Positions 9,288 through 18,031 of a DNA stretch of 64,000 bases are shown one piece after another. The notes under the pieces were generated by a model. That model did no database searches. It saw nothing but the letters and a program-made list of their open reading frames with translations, and was not told the DNA's origin. The DNA comes from CAWBRT01 sp963791145 (GTDB taxonomy: Bacteria > Acidobacteriota > Terriglobia > Terriglobales > Acidobacteriaceae): the NCBI GenBank assembly GCA_963791145.1, contig CAWBRT010000011.1:744001-808000 (forward strand), written 5' to 3'. Each line of letters begins with the position of its first letter. Within the stretch, counting starts at the first letter, position 1. The position numbers were made by a program, and so were the translations under genes.

Positions 9288-12200
9288 TTAGGCGTAAGCG
9301 CCGGTCTCCGGAGGTGCGGATGAAGGACCAGGACCACCACTCCAGAATTCCCGGAGCTTGATTAAAAGCTGATCGCGGTCGAGCTTGGTCTGGTAGTCGT
9401 CGATGCCGGCGGCTTTGCCTCGCGCGACATCGTCGTCACTGGCCAGCGAGGTCAGAGCGATCAACGGCAAGCGCGCCGTGCGCTCGTCAGCGCGGATGCG
9501 CCTGGCCAAGCCCAGTCCATCCAGCCGCGGCATCTCGATATCGGTGACTACGGCCTTCACCTTCTCGAGGTTCTTCTGCAGCAGCTCCCAGGCGGCCTCG
9601 CCATCAGGCGCCGCCAACACGGCATAGCCGTCCTCTTCGAGGAAGCGGCGCACCTGGGCGCGGAAGAAATCGGAATCCTCGGCCAGCAGCACCGCGCTAC
9701 CCTGCGTGTTCGCCGCGGGCGGCTGTTCGGCCGCTTGCTGCGTCATCCATTCCGGACAGGCCGCGTCCACCAGTTCGTACAGGTCGACGATCAGCGCCGT
9801 CCGCTCGCGAATGATGGCGGAACCGGCCACGCCCTTTTGGCGATGGGTAGACTGGTCTATAGTCAGCCGTGTCTCGACGACATCCACCGGCATGGCGCCC
9901 AACAGGCCGACTTCGTGGCCGCGGACGTTGGCGATCATCACCGCCAGCTCCTTGGCGTCGCCGATAGGATTGACCCCGGCCGTGTCGGAAAGAGTGACGA
10001 GAGGCAAAGAGCCGCCGTGATACTGCATGGTTCGGCGACCGCCGATGGTCTCCACCTGCTTGGGCGTGATGTGCTCGATACGCAGCACCACGTCCAGAGG
10101 AAGGGCGCAGAGTTCCTCCGGGGCATTATGGAAGAGCAGGAACGCGTGGTTGTCGGCAAGCTGGTCCTGATGGCCGTCTTCCGCCTGATCGCGCCCCTTG
10201 ACCTTGCTGGCGATCGCGCTCAGGTTCGCCTTGGCCGCCAGTCCGGCGACATCGACGATAAGAGCCACGGCGCCGTCGCCCAGGATGGTGGCTCCGGCAT
10301 ATTCCGCCAGTCCCTTGAGGTGGCAGCCCAGCGGCTTGACGACAATTTCTTCGGTGTCATGGAAACCGCCCACCGCCAGCCCGTAAGTTTGCGTACCGGT
10401 GGTGACTACGACGATCTCCAGGCTGGTGCCTTGCTGGCGCCGGTCGACTTGACTGCGTTCGACCATCGATCCGGAAATCGGCGCCTCCGATCCCTCTTCG
10501 GCCGGGGTGCGCCGGTCAAAGCGAGTGCGGCGATCCACCTCGCGCAAGCTGGTTTTCGGATCGACATAGGTCTGTACCACTTTCAGAAAATCCGCAAACC
10601 GTATCAGCGGGATGAGCCGATCTCGCAATAACAGGACCTCGGCATCGCCCACGACCTCGATACGGGTCTTGGCGTTGCCGGGTTGCACGTGCAACATCTC
10701 CTCCACATTGATCTGGGGAATGGCGAATCGCTCGCCTTCGACGGAAACGATCAGGGAGGGGATGATGGCCAGAGTCAGCGGCAACTTGATGCGGAAGGTC
10801 GTTCCTTTGCCAACGACGGAAGAGATTTCCACCTTTCCGCCCAGGCGGTCAAGGTTGGTCTTGACCACATCCATGCCAACGCCGCGTCCGGAGACGTCAC
10901 TCACCGTCTTAGCAGTGGATAATCCGGGAAGGAAGATCAAGGCCATCTTTTCCTGATCCGACATACCCGGCAGCTTGTCGGGCGTAATCAGCCCTTTGGA
11001 TAAAGCGGCCTTGGCGATGCGCTCGGCGTCGATGCCCTGACCGTCATCGGCAATTTCCACCACTACCTGACCGGCTTCATGGCGGGCGTCGATACTGACT
11101 GACCCCTGGCGCTTCTTGCCGGCGCGGACACGATCTTCGGGGGATTCAACGCCGTGATCGACGGCATTGCGCACCATGTGCGTCAAAGGATCAGACAAGG
11201 CCTCGATCAAGCTCTTGTCGAGGGCCACTTCCTTGCCGCGAATGTCCAACTGGATGTCTTTGCGCAAGGTCGCGGCCAGGTCGCGAACGACCCTCGGAAA
11301 CTTACTGAAAACGTTGCCGATCGGCTGCAGCCGGGTCTGCATGATGACATCCTGCAGCTCGGAGGTGATCTGGTTGATGCGCTGGTCGGCGGCCGACAGG
11401 GCGCGCGCATTCTTCTGCGCGATGGAGGCGCGCAACTGGTTACGGCCCAGCACTAACTCGCCCGCCAGGTTGACCAGGGTTTCCAGGATTCCGACATTGA
11501 CCCGGATGGTGTCCTCCACCACGGGGGCCGACGAGGAAGCGGCCGTGGAAGCACCGGCTTTGGCGGCTGGGGCGGAAGGCTCCTTCGCCGCGACAGCCGC
11601 GGCGCTTGCCGGAGGCTGTTCAAGCGGAACCGCGGGCCCAGCCTCAGCGACCTCGTTCTTGGGCGGCGCGGGAGGAGTTGGCGAAGCTGGAGGCGCGATT
11701 GGGGGTTGCATAGGTTCTCCAGTCTGCTGGACGGATACCTCTAATGCCTTCTTGGAGGGCCCGGCGAGCAGTTTGACTTTGTCAAAGTTGTGCGGGAATA
11801 ACGGGCCGATATCGGCCGGCTTCGTGGCAGTCGCCAGCACCAGGCGCATGGGCAACTGTTTTCCGGCCGGGTTGTCCAGCGTGCCTACCGCGTCGAAATC
11901 CACTTCGCAATCGGCGATTTCTCCGGCCGCCCACAATTCGCGGAAGACGTCAAGCACGTTGAGGCCTTGGCGCTCGATATCATGGATCAGGTCGTATTCG
12001 ACGCTGTAGACGTTGTAGCCGGAGTCTTGCGCCCATTCGAAGAACAGCTTGGGCAGCACTACTGGACGGGCGCCACCGCCCGGATCGAGCGAGACGGTTT
12101 GCATCAGAGAGGCTTTCTGCTCTTTGGGCAAGTAAGACGACGCCAAGCCGGTCAGGCTCACCACCAATTCGTCGATGTTGGCGTCGGCGCTTTCCGCGGA

Positions 12201-12509
12201 GTGGTTGATCATCTCGCGAAGCTGGTCGAAGGCCGCCAAGAGAACGTTGGTAATCTCGGCGTTGGGGGTCATCTTTTTCGACCGCAGCATGTCCAGCACG
12301 GTCTCCGCTTTGTGCGCCAGTTCCTTGACCTTGACCAGGCCGAAGAAACCGCTGGCGCCCTTGATGGAGTGAGCCGCCCGGAACACCTTGTTCACCAGCT
12401 CGGTGTCGACATTCGCCCCACCCTCTTCAATCGCCAGTAAATCCGCCTCGATAGTCGTGAGGTGCTCTCGCGATTCGTTGATAAATGCACTTAGCAATTC
12501 GTCATCCAT
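9288..12509 (-). CDS. cheA: Hybrid chemotaxis histidine kinase CheA with extra CheW-like and receiver domains
   Basis: Central kinase of the array. ATG 12509 (MDDELLSAFINESREHL) follows GGAGAG; 1073 residues. Order: Hpt with phospho-accepting H47 (RAAHSIKGASGFFG), a middle domain at about 170-250 in the P2 position, an Ala/Pro-rich linker, dimerisation helix (LVNLAGELVLGRNQL), ATPase with N box (HMVRNAVDHGVE) and G boxes (ADDGQGID, SGRGVGMDVV), a CheW-like regulatory domain, a second CheW-like stretch (AFLLFHNAPEELCALPLDVV to VDVVETRLTI), and a C-terminal receiver (LLAEDSD, phospho-acceptor in VTDIEMPRLDG). Ordinary CheA is about 650-750 residues, so this is a CheA-CheW-REC fusion. No separate cheY is visible in the operon, so the fused receiver may serve as output or phosphate sink. 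Confidence 0.93.
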   Translation of the reverse strand: MDDELLSAFINESREHLTTIEADLLAIEEGGANVDTELVNKVFRAAHSIKGASGFFGLVKVKELAHKAETVLDMLRSKKMTPNAEITNVLLAAFDQLREMINHSAESADANIDELVVSLTGLASSYLPKEQKASLMQTVSLDPGGGARPVVLPKLFFEWAQDSGYNVYSVEYDLIHDIERQGLNVLDVFRELWAAGEIADCEVDFDAVGTLDNPAGKQLPMRLVLATATKPADIGPLFPHNFDKVKLLAGPSKKALEVSVQQTGEPMQPPIAPPASPTPPAPPKNEVAEAGPAVPLEQPPASAAAVAAKEPSAPAAKAGASTAASSSAPVVEDTIRVNVGILETLVNLAGELVLGRNQLRASIAQKNARALSAADQRINQITSELQDVIMQTRLQPIGNVFSKFPRVVRDLAATLRKDIQLDIRGKEVALDKSLIEALSDPLTHMVRNAVDHGVESPEDRVRAGKKRQGSVSIDARHEAGQVVVEIADDGQGIDAERIAKAALSKGLITPDKLPGMSDQEKMALIFLPGLSTAKTVSDVSGRGVGMDVVKTNLDRLGGKVEISSVVGKGTTFRIKLPLTLAIIPSLIVSVEGERFAIPQINVEEMLHVQPGNAKTRIEVVGDAEVLLLRDRLIPLIRFADFLKVVQTYVDPKTSLREVDRRTRFDRRTPAEEGSEAPISGSMVERSQVDRRQQGTSLEIVVVTTGTQTYGLAVGGFHDTEEIVVKPLGCHLKGLAEYAGATILGDGAVALIVDVAGLAAKANLSAIASKVKGRDQAEDGHQDQLADNHAFLLFHNAPEELCALPLDVVLRIEHITPKQVETIGGRRTMQYHGGSLPLVTLSDTAGVNPIGDAKELAVMIANVRGHEVGLLGAMPVDVVETRLTIDQSTHRQKGVAGSAIIRERTALIVDLYELVDAACPEWMTQQAAEQPPAANTQGSAVLLAEDSDFFRAQVRRFLEEDGYAVLAAPDGEAAWELLQKNLEKVKAVVTDIEMPRLDGLGLARRIRADERTARLPLIALTSLASDDDVARGKAAGIDDYQTKLDRDQLLIKLREFWSGGPGPSSAPPETGAYA

Positions 12510-12519
12510 GATGGCTCTC

Positions 12520-12837
12520 CTACCCAGCGCGTCCGCTGGCGTTGAGACGGACAACTAAACGCATGCTTTGCAGCAGGTGGAGGATGTCCTGGGACGCATT
12601 CGTTACCCTCACCTTGCCACCGCTGCGAGACAAACTGTTGGAGGCGGCGATCAGCAGCCCAATACCGCTGGAGTCCAGCATGGCGGTACTTGACAGATCG
12701 AACACCAGCTCGCGTACGCCGCCGTCCAGCGCCTCCTTAAGACCGGACTGCAGTTCCGGAACACCGGTTGCAGTCAGGTCACCGGTTAACTTCACATATC
12801 CTTGCTGGTCTTTTCGTTCAATGACGTAAGCGGCCAT
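12520..12837 (-). CDS. STAS-domain anti-sigma factor antagonist (anti-anti-sigma-like)
   Basis: 105 residues (MAAYVIERKDQQGYVKLTG). A single STAS domain with the phosphorylatable serine motif LDSSGIGLL, as in SpoIIAA and RsbV. Family role: unphosphorylated it binds the cognate HATPase kinase and releases that kinase's partner. The start at 12837 is chosen because AGGA lies 8 nt upstream; an earlier ATG at 12846 is too close to it. The gene overlaps the kinase gene upstream by about 20 nt and ends 10 nt before cheA, so it belongs to the same transcript. Confidence 0.88.
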   Translation of the reverse strand: MAAYVIERKDQQGYVKLTGDLTATGVPELQSGLKEALDGGVRELVFDLSSTAMLDSSGIGLLIAASNSLSRSGGKVRVTNASQDILHLLQSMRLVVRLNASGRAG

Positions 12838-13273
12838 TGCCGTCATCCTTTCCTTTTGGGTTCTTTTGTATCCAAAGCGTGATTTGATTGCCGCGGCGAT
12901 TAAAGCGCACGCGTTCCGCATACGAGGCGCAGATGCGTAATCCGCGCCCGTGGGGCTTCGTTATATCCGGCGCGCCGTGGCACATCTTGCGCCAGTCAAA
13001 ACCAGGCCCCTCATCGGTTACCTGCAAGCGCAACCATTGTTGCCCTATCCAAATGCGCACCAGGACCGACTTGTCGACCTTCAACTGATTTCCGTGAATC
13101 ATGGCGTTGCTCAGGCACTCTCGCGCCAGCAACTCCACGGAAAAGCAGGCTTGGGGAAGACCTTGACTCTCGAGCAGGGCGCGTATCTTCAGGCATAGTG
13201 AATCTGCTTCAGCCATGCGCGAGGAAACCGTTTGGCAAAGCGCCGGAGAGCGATCTCGAGAGGGCTGCTTCAT
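12818..13273 (-). CDS. RsbW-like HATPase serine kinase (anti-sigma type)
   Basis: 151 residues with the GHKL ATP-binding motifs of the RsbW/SpoIIAB group: N box ECLSNAMIHGNQ, G1 DEGPGFDW, G2 HGRGLRICASYAERV. It lacks a histidine-kinase dimerisation domain, so it should phosphorylate a STAS protein on serine, most likely the one encoded next. Its start overlaps the stop of the phosphatase gene (ATGA at 13270-13273). Whether its target is a sigma factor or part of the chemosensory array cannot be told; no sigma factor gene is in the window. Confidence 0.88.
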   Translation of the reverse strand: MKQPSRDRSPALCQTVSSRMAEADSLCLKIRALLESQGLPQACFSVELLARECLSNAMIHGNQLKVDKSVLVRIWIGQQWLRLQVTDEGPGFDWRKMCHGAPDITKPHGRGLRICASYAERVRFNRRGNQITLWIQKNPKGKDDGNGRLRH

Positions 13274-14385
13274 CGCTCCACCCCCATGAACAGCAAGTCG
13301 TCAGAGGCAATTCCGCCGGCCATCACCTCGTCTATTACCGCGGGTACAAGCTCGGGAAGCTGCGTGCTTCGGCGCGAAGAACAAACCTGGGCAAGGCGCT
13401 GAATGCCTTCCTCGCGGGAACCGCCGGTTTCAACCAGGCCGTCGGTGTAGAAGAAGACCCGGTCGCCCGGTTGCAGGGTCAGCTCCGCGGTGCCGAAGAC
13501 CACGTCGGCAAACGCGCCGACCACATCGCCCTCTTGCTGCATAATCACCGGCTCGTTCTGACTGGCGTGAACGACAATCGCCGGCGGATGGCCGGCGTTG
13601 ACCAGGAACAGGCGGCCGGTATTGTGGTTCAGCCGGGCATACACCAGGGTGAAAAAGGAACCGGCAGGAAGAAAGCGGCGCAATGCGCCATTCATGGCGC
13701 ATACGATTTCCAATGGGAGATTCAGCGGGCCGGCGTATTCAGCGGCCAGCGTCTTCAACGCCGCCGTCCAGAAGGTGGATGCCAGGTCGTGTCCGCTGCT
13801 GTCGGCTACCAGGTAATCCACGATGCGTGGGCCGGCAGGGATGACATCGTAGAAGTCGCCGCCGGCGGTAAGCACTTGGCGGAGGGAAACCTGAAAGTGC
13901 GCTTCCGGAAAATCGCCCGGCCGGGGCATCAGCGTGTTCTTGGCGCTGGCCAATCCCTGCACACGCTCGATCTGAAGTTCGGCGAGCCGTTCATAAGCCT
14001 GCTTGAGCCGTAGGTGAGTGCGCACCCGGGCGATGACTTCGGCGCCGGCAATAGGCTTGGTGATGTAATCCACTCCGCCGCTTTCGAATGCCTGGACTTT
14101 GGTGGAAGTATCTCCGTCCGCGGAAATGAAAAGAATTGGCGTGTTAAAGCCGGCGGCATCGTCCTGCAACAATCGGCAGACGTCGAAACCGGAACCGTCC
14201 GTCAGGTTTACGTCCAGCAGGATCAGATCCGGGTGCTGCTTGCGGATTCCCTGCAACGCACCCGCAACGTCTCGCGCGCTGGCGGTCTCGAAACCGGCAC
14301 GCTGCAGAAATCCCTCGATCGTGAAGACGGTGGAAGCGTCGTCATCGACGATGAAAATCAGCGGAGATTGATACTGTCTTTGCAT
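13270..14385 (-). CDS. Response regulator fused to PP2C-type (RsbU/SpoIIE) phosphatase
   Basis: First gene of the chemosensory operon, about 371 residues. The receiver domain (residues 1-125) has acidic DDD at 14-16, phospho-acceptor D58 (LILLDVNLTDG) and K in YITKPIAG. A short coiled linker leads to a PPM phosphatase domain with metal-site motifs GGDFYDV, ADSSGHD, YTDGLVETG and ASDDL. In this family the phosphatase removes phosphate from a STAS protein, and receiver phosphorylation switches it on. CheA could supply that phosphate. ATG 14385 is preferred over TTG 14391 because AGGGA is correctly spaced only for the ATG. Confidence 0.92.
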   Translation of the reverse strand: MQRQYQSPLIFIVDDDASTVFTIEGFLQRAGFETASARDVAGALQGIRKQHPDLILLDVNLTDGSGFDVCRLLQDDAAGFNTPILFISADGDTSTKVQAFESGGVDYITKPIAGAEVIARVRTHLRLKQAYERLAELQIERVQGLASAKNTLMPRPGDFPEAHFQVSLRQVLTAGGDFYDVIPAGPRIVDYLVADSSGHDLASTFWTAALKTLAAEYAGPLNLPLEIVCAMNGALRRFLPAGSFFTLVYARLNHNTGRLFLVNAGHPPAIVVHASQNEPVIMQQEGDVVGAFADVVFGTAELTLQPGDRVFFYTDGLVETGGSREEGIQRLAQVCSSRRSTQLPELVPAVIDEVMAGGIASDDLLFMGVER

Positions 14386-14854
14386 CAACAATTGTCCCTA
14401 ACTAACAGGCTCCGACTACAGCAACGAAAAATGCCGCTCATGAAGCGAGGACCCGAGCTCCGGCGGAATCTCAATGATCCGACCGACTCAATATCCAAAA
14501 GCGCCTCAGTCCGCAGTTCCGTTGGGGCAAATGAGTAGACTGCTGGTACGGCTAAGCAGAAGGATCCCCCTCCCCGAAACTGGCCAGGGCTAGACTCATT
14601 TTTTGTATCTGGCAAGCAAAATATCGGCAGTTGTAGGAAGGAACTTGAGCCCGATTCCGCATTCCCTGGTCCTTTTTTTGTTAACTCCGGGAATACGAAT
14701 GGGGCTGCCGGCCGGCTGAGCGCGCTCCGCGCCTCAGAGGAGAAGCATTCTGGCGCTCACCCGGTGCTTTGGTGGTGGGATTTGGAGGTTTGTAGTCGAC
14801 AGGGGTAGGGTTGGAGCCTGCAGGCGGCCGTTGGAGGTTCCGAATTGTAAGGCA
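14386..14854. other. Gene-free leader / promoter region of the chemosensory operon
   Basis: 469 nt between the operon start and the next gene's 3' end. No convincing coding sequence on either strand; a 76-codon minus-strand frame at 14385-14615 has no recognisable features. It holds the sigma28-like promoter at 14621-14648. Confidence 0.6.
14621..14648 (-). promoter_or_regulatory. Sigma28 (FliA/SigD)-like promoter of the chemosensory operon
   Basis: On the minus strand TCAAGTTC, 12 nt, then GCCGATAT. The FliA consensus is TAAAGTTT-N11-GCCGATAA; SigD tolerates spacers of 14-16 nt after TAAA, and here it is 16. The -10 matches 7 of 8 and the -35 6 of 8. It lies about 235 nt upstream of the first gene. 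Confidence 0.6.
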
Positions 14855-15916
14855 TCAGGCGATTGCAAGTTTTACGCGGTAGCGCTCCCCGATGGACTGC
14901 AAATCCTGAAAGACCCCGGCGCTGAGCGGAATTCCCTGCCGCCGGCGCTCCAGTAATAGAAGATACTCGCGCTCCCCGGGAAGGTAGATTCGCTCTACCC
15001 CCGGGGCCTTCCTGACGCTTTGCAGGTCTTCGATTGCCTTCCCGATACGCTGCTTGTAATGCGCCACGTCCTCAAAGGAAGAGATCGGAAGAACACCAAA
15101 CATGTGCCCGATATTCGGCGCCCTGTCGTACTGCGTGTACAACTGGCCGATTTCCGATCCGAAATGAGCGCCCGAGAGCATGCTGCTGAGCAGGCCAATA
15201 GCCAGCGCCAGCGCATATCCCTTAGGGCCGCCCACCGGCAGAAAGAGGCCCTTCAAGGCTTCGGCGGGATCGGTGGTCGGCAAGCCATCCCGGCCAGTTG
15301 CCCAGTCCGCGGGAATGGCTTCTCCTTTCTTCTGCGCCACCAGAATCTTGCCGCGCGCCACAGTGCAAGCCATGTCGAGCACGATGGGAAATTCGCGGTC
15401 CGTGGGAAACGCCATTGCTAAGGGGTTGTTGCCCAGCATCGCCTCGGCCCCGCCCCAGGGAGCCATCAGCAGCAACCCGCTGATGGTGAAGCTCAGCCCG
15501 ATCATCTCGCGGCGCGCGGCCATTTCGGCATAGTAGGCCGCCGTCCCATAATGATTGCTGTTGCGCACGGCCACGAACGCGCAGTCTCCATCCGCCGCCT
15601 TGGCCATGGCCAATTCCATGGCCCGCACCCCGACCAAGTGTCCCAGGCCGTTGTCCCCATCCAGAACCGCGGTGGTGCGGGTTTCGCGAACCGGCCGAAT
15701 GACCGGCTTGGGATTGGTGCCGCCGTTGGCCAGGCGGTCCACGTACATCGGCATGCGGATCACGCCGTGCGAGTCAACCCCGCGCAGGTCCGCTTCCACC
15801 AGCGCATCGGAAACCAGGGCCGCCTCATCGGCAGCAACCCCGAGCCGTTGCAGTACGGCCACACAAAAAGCCTTCAAATCTGCTTCCCGGACACAGATCG
15901 TTTGCGAGTTAGCCAC
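14855..15916 (-). CDS. Ldh_2-family malate/L-lactate (2-hydroxyacid) dehydrogenase
   Basis: 353 residues of the NAD(P)-dependent Ldh_2 family (malate, ureidoglycolate, sulfolactate and similar dehydrogenases), unrelated to classical LDH. Typical segments: GVDSHGVIRMPMYVDRL near residue 50, RNSNHYGTAAYYAEMA, LGNNPLAMAFP, LDMACTVARGKI, and VGGPKGYALALAIGLL. It oxidises a 2-hydroxyacid to the 2-oxoacid in the cytoplasm. Last gene of the iclR-MFS-TPP enzyme unit, 142 nt after the TPP enzyme, with a palindromic repeat in that gap. The substrate is not evident; pairing with a TPP-dependent 2-oxoacid enzyme suggests consecutive steps on one compound. Confidence 0.88.
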   Translation of the reverse strand: MANSQTICVREADLKAFCVAVLQRLGVAADEAALVSDALVEADLRGVDSHGVIRMPMYVDRLANGGTNPKPVIRPVRETRTTAVLDGDNGLGHLVGVRAMELAMAKAADGDCAFVAVRNSNHYGTAAYYAEMAARREMIGLSFTISGLLLMAPWGGAEAMLGNNPLAMAFPTDREFPIVLDMACTVARGKILVAQKKGEAIPADWATGRDGLPTTDPAEALKGLFLPVGGPKGYALALAIGLLSSMLSGAHFGSEIGQLYTQYDRAPNIGHMFGVLPISSFEDVAHYKQRIGKAIEDLQSVRKAPGVERIYLPGEREYLLLLERRRQGIPLSAGVFQDLQSIGERYRVKLAIA

Positions 15917-15947
15917 TTGCCTTGTCCTTTGACGGAATTTCGGTTAG

Positions 15948-15983
15948 AGCGGATTCAAAGGGGTATACCTTCCGCGAATCCGG
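15948..15983. repeat. Short palindromic intergenic repeat, copy 1
   Basis: AGCGGATTC...GAATCCGG flank a GGTATACC core. GGATTC/GAATCC can pair, giving a stem. The same ends recur at 47195-47279 with about 50 nt of extra sequence inside. Here it lies between the TPP-enzyme and dehydrogenase genes. Confidence 0.5.
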
Positions 15984-16058
15984 TTAGCAAGAATTTCGGA
16001 GTTGCCTGAAAAAGAAAACGGCAGGCGCAAGGTGCGCCTGCCGGAAACTTGCCATTTC

Positions 16059-17902
16059 TCAGTCTACAATGTGCCGGCCACCGATAGCCGGATCTTTGTG
16101 ACCGAGACCTGGAAGCTCCCAAACTCCAGCGCCTCCGGGGTTCTTGTCGGCTCCGATGTTGGCATCGATCAGGTAAGGCTTATTGGTCGCGATGCCCTTC
16201 TTGATCGCCTCAGCCAAGTCCGCCGGTTTGTCCACGCTGACGCCTTCGATTCCCGCCGAGCGCGCCATGGCCGCGAAGTCGGGGTTGTAGGGTCGGCCCG
16301 TCTCGGGATGCTTGAAGTCCGTAACCAGTTCGCGCCCGCCGACGTATCCCCGCTGCAAACCGCGGATCGAAGCGTAGGCGTAGTTGTTCCAGACAACCCA
16401 GACGACCGGGATGTTGTACTCCACCGCCGTGCCCAGCACGCTGGCGTGCATGAAGAAAGCTCCGTCGCCGCATACCGAAACGCAGGGACGATCAGGAGCA
16501 GCCAGTTTGGCGCCTAGCACGCCGGCTACGCCAAAGCCCATCGGACCGAAGCCCATCGAGCCGATCAGTGAATCGGGTCCCTTAGGATGGCAGAACTGAA
16601 TGAGCCAGTTATGGTGAATCCCGATATCGCTGACCAGGATCGCGTCCTGCGGCAGCACTCTATCAATCTCGTACGCCGCGCGCTGCGGATGGATCGGCGT
16701 GGATTCATCGCGGAAACCGGGTGCGATGAACTTCTCCCATTCCGCCTTGTATCCGGCGATGGCATCGAGCCAAGCCTTGCGGCCGGCGGCGGGTTTGGCG
16801 CCCCGTTTCTCGACTTCCTCCAGCACCTGGCGCAGGAAGGTGCGAACGTCGGCCATCAGCCCAAGAGCCACCGGGTAATTCCTGGCGATCTCGTCGGGGT
16901 CAATGTCGACATGGATCAGCTTGGTGGGCGGGATATTGAACGAGTAGCCCGGGAGCCAGCTGCTGCAGGTGCGATCGTCGAAGCGGACGCCGAGCGCCAG
17001 CAGAACATCGGCCTGCCGCGCGGCGTGATTCGCCTGGTAGGTGCCGTTGCGTGCGATCAGCCCAAGCGCCAGCGGGTGCTTGCTGTCGATGGCGCCCATG
17101 CCGCTGGAGGAGCAGGCTACCGGAATCTGCAGCCGTTCGGCCAAGGCAAGCAGATCCTTGGTTGCCTTGCCGTACTTGATGCCCTGGCCCACCAGGATTA
17201 CCGGCCGTTCGGCGGCGAGCAGCAAGTCCACGGCGCGCTTCAGCCCCTCGGAATCAACACCGCAGCGGCAGTTGATGTTGGCGTCCCAATCGGCCGCCTG
17301 CGGCATCTCCAGCTCAGTCTCTTCCTTGAAGATATCAAACGGCACATCGAGCACAGCCGGTCCGGGACGACCCGTGACCATCGTCTTCCAGGCCTGGCGA
17401 ACCATCAGCGCGACCTGTTCGCCCGGGTGGGCTGGAAGACACGCTTGCAGTAGGCGCGAACTGTTGAGGGAAAATCCGCCTGGTACTGACGATAGGTTTC
17501 CTGGAAAGCGCCGCGGCTGAACTGGCTGGTCGGAACGTTGCCGGTGATCGCCAGGAAAGGCACGGAATCGAAATAGGAGTTTGCCAGGGCGATCGGCATA
17601 TTGGCCGACCCGGGGCCGCAAGACGTAAAAGTGGCCACCGGCTGCCCGGAGACCCGGTAGTAGCAGTCGGCCATAAAACCACAAACCGTCTCGTGGTGAA
17701 CCGAAAGCGCCTTGATTTCACTCGAGCGCTCGTAGAAAGCATCGATCAAGCCGATGTTGCCGTGACCACACAGCCCGAACAGGTATGGAACCTTCTGCTG
17801 GATCAGATAGTCGACGATAATCTGGCCGCCGTTCATCCGGCTGGCCGCCTTGCGCTTCAGCTCTTTCATCCCTGCTGCCGTGCGATCAGCTACTACGCTC
17901 AT
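16059..17902 (-). pseudogene. Acetolactate-synthase-like TPP-dependent enzyme (frameshifted)
   Basis: About 614 codons. ATG 17902 follows AGGAGGAGATT. N-terminal TPP-binding domain: LFGLCGHGNIGLIDAF, catalytic-type glutamate in VHHETVCGFMAD, TSCGPGSANM; then a central domain (RPVILVGQGIKYG, HVDIDPDEIARNYPVALGLMAD) and the C-terminal domain with the cofactor motif GDGAFFMHAS...NN. The frame changes at about 17421-17431 in a CCCGGGTGGG run: VFQPTR on one side, GEQVALMVRQAW on the other; one missing nucleotide explains it. The retained glutamate argues against glyoxylate carboligase. The family includes acetolactate synthase, sulfoacetaldehyde acetyltransferase and 2-oxoacid decarboxylases; which one is not decided by the sequence. 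Confidence 0.82.
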
Positions 17903-18031
17903 AATCTCCTCCTTCAAAACTTCCACTCAGGACAAAGAGAGAAAGCACACCTCTCCACCGCGAGCGGATGTACTACAGGTTTCCACGCCTTGCCTCGGCG
18001 GTCCAACAACCCGAGGCAAGGCGTTTGCAAT

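Noticed and set aside
14385..14615. 76-codon minus-strand frame upstream of the PP2C gene
   Set aside because: No ribosome site, no recognisable motif, and it starts inside the predicted transcript start region.
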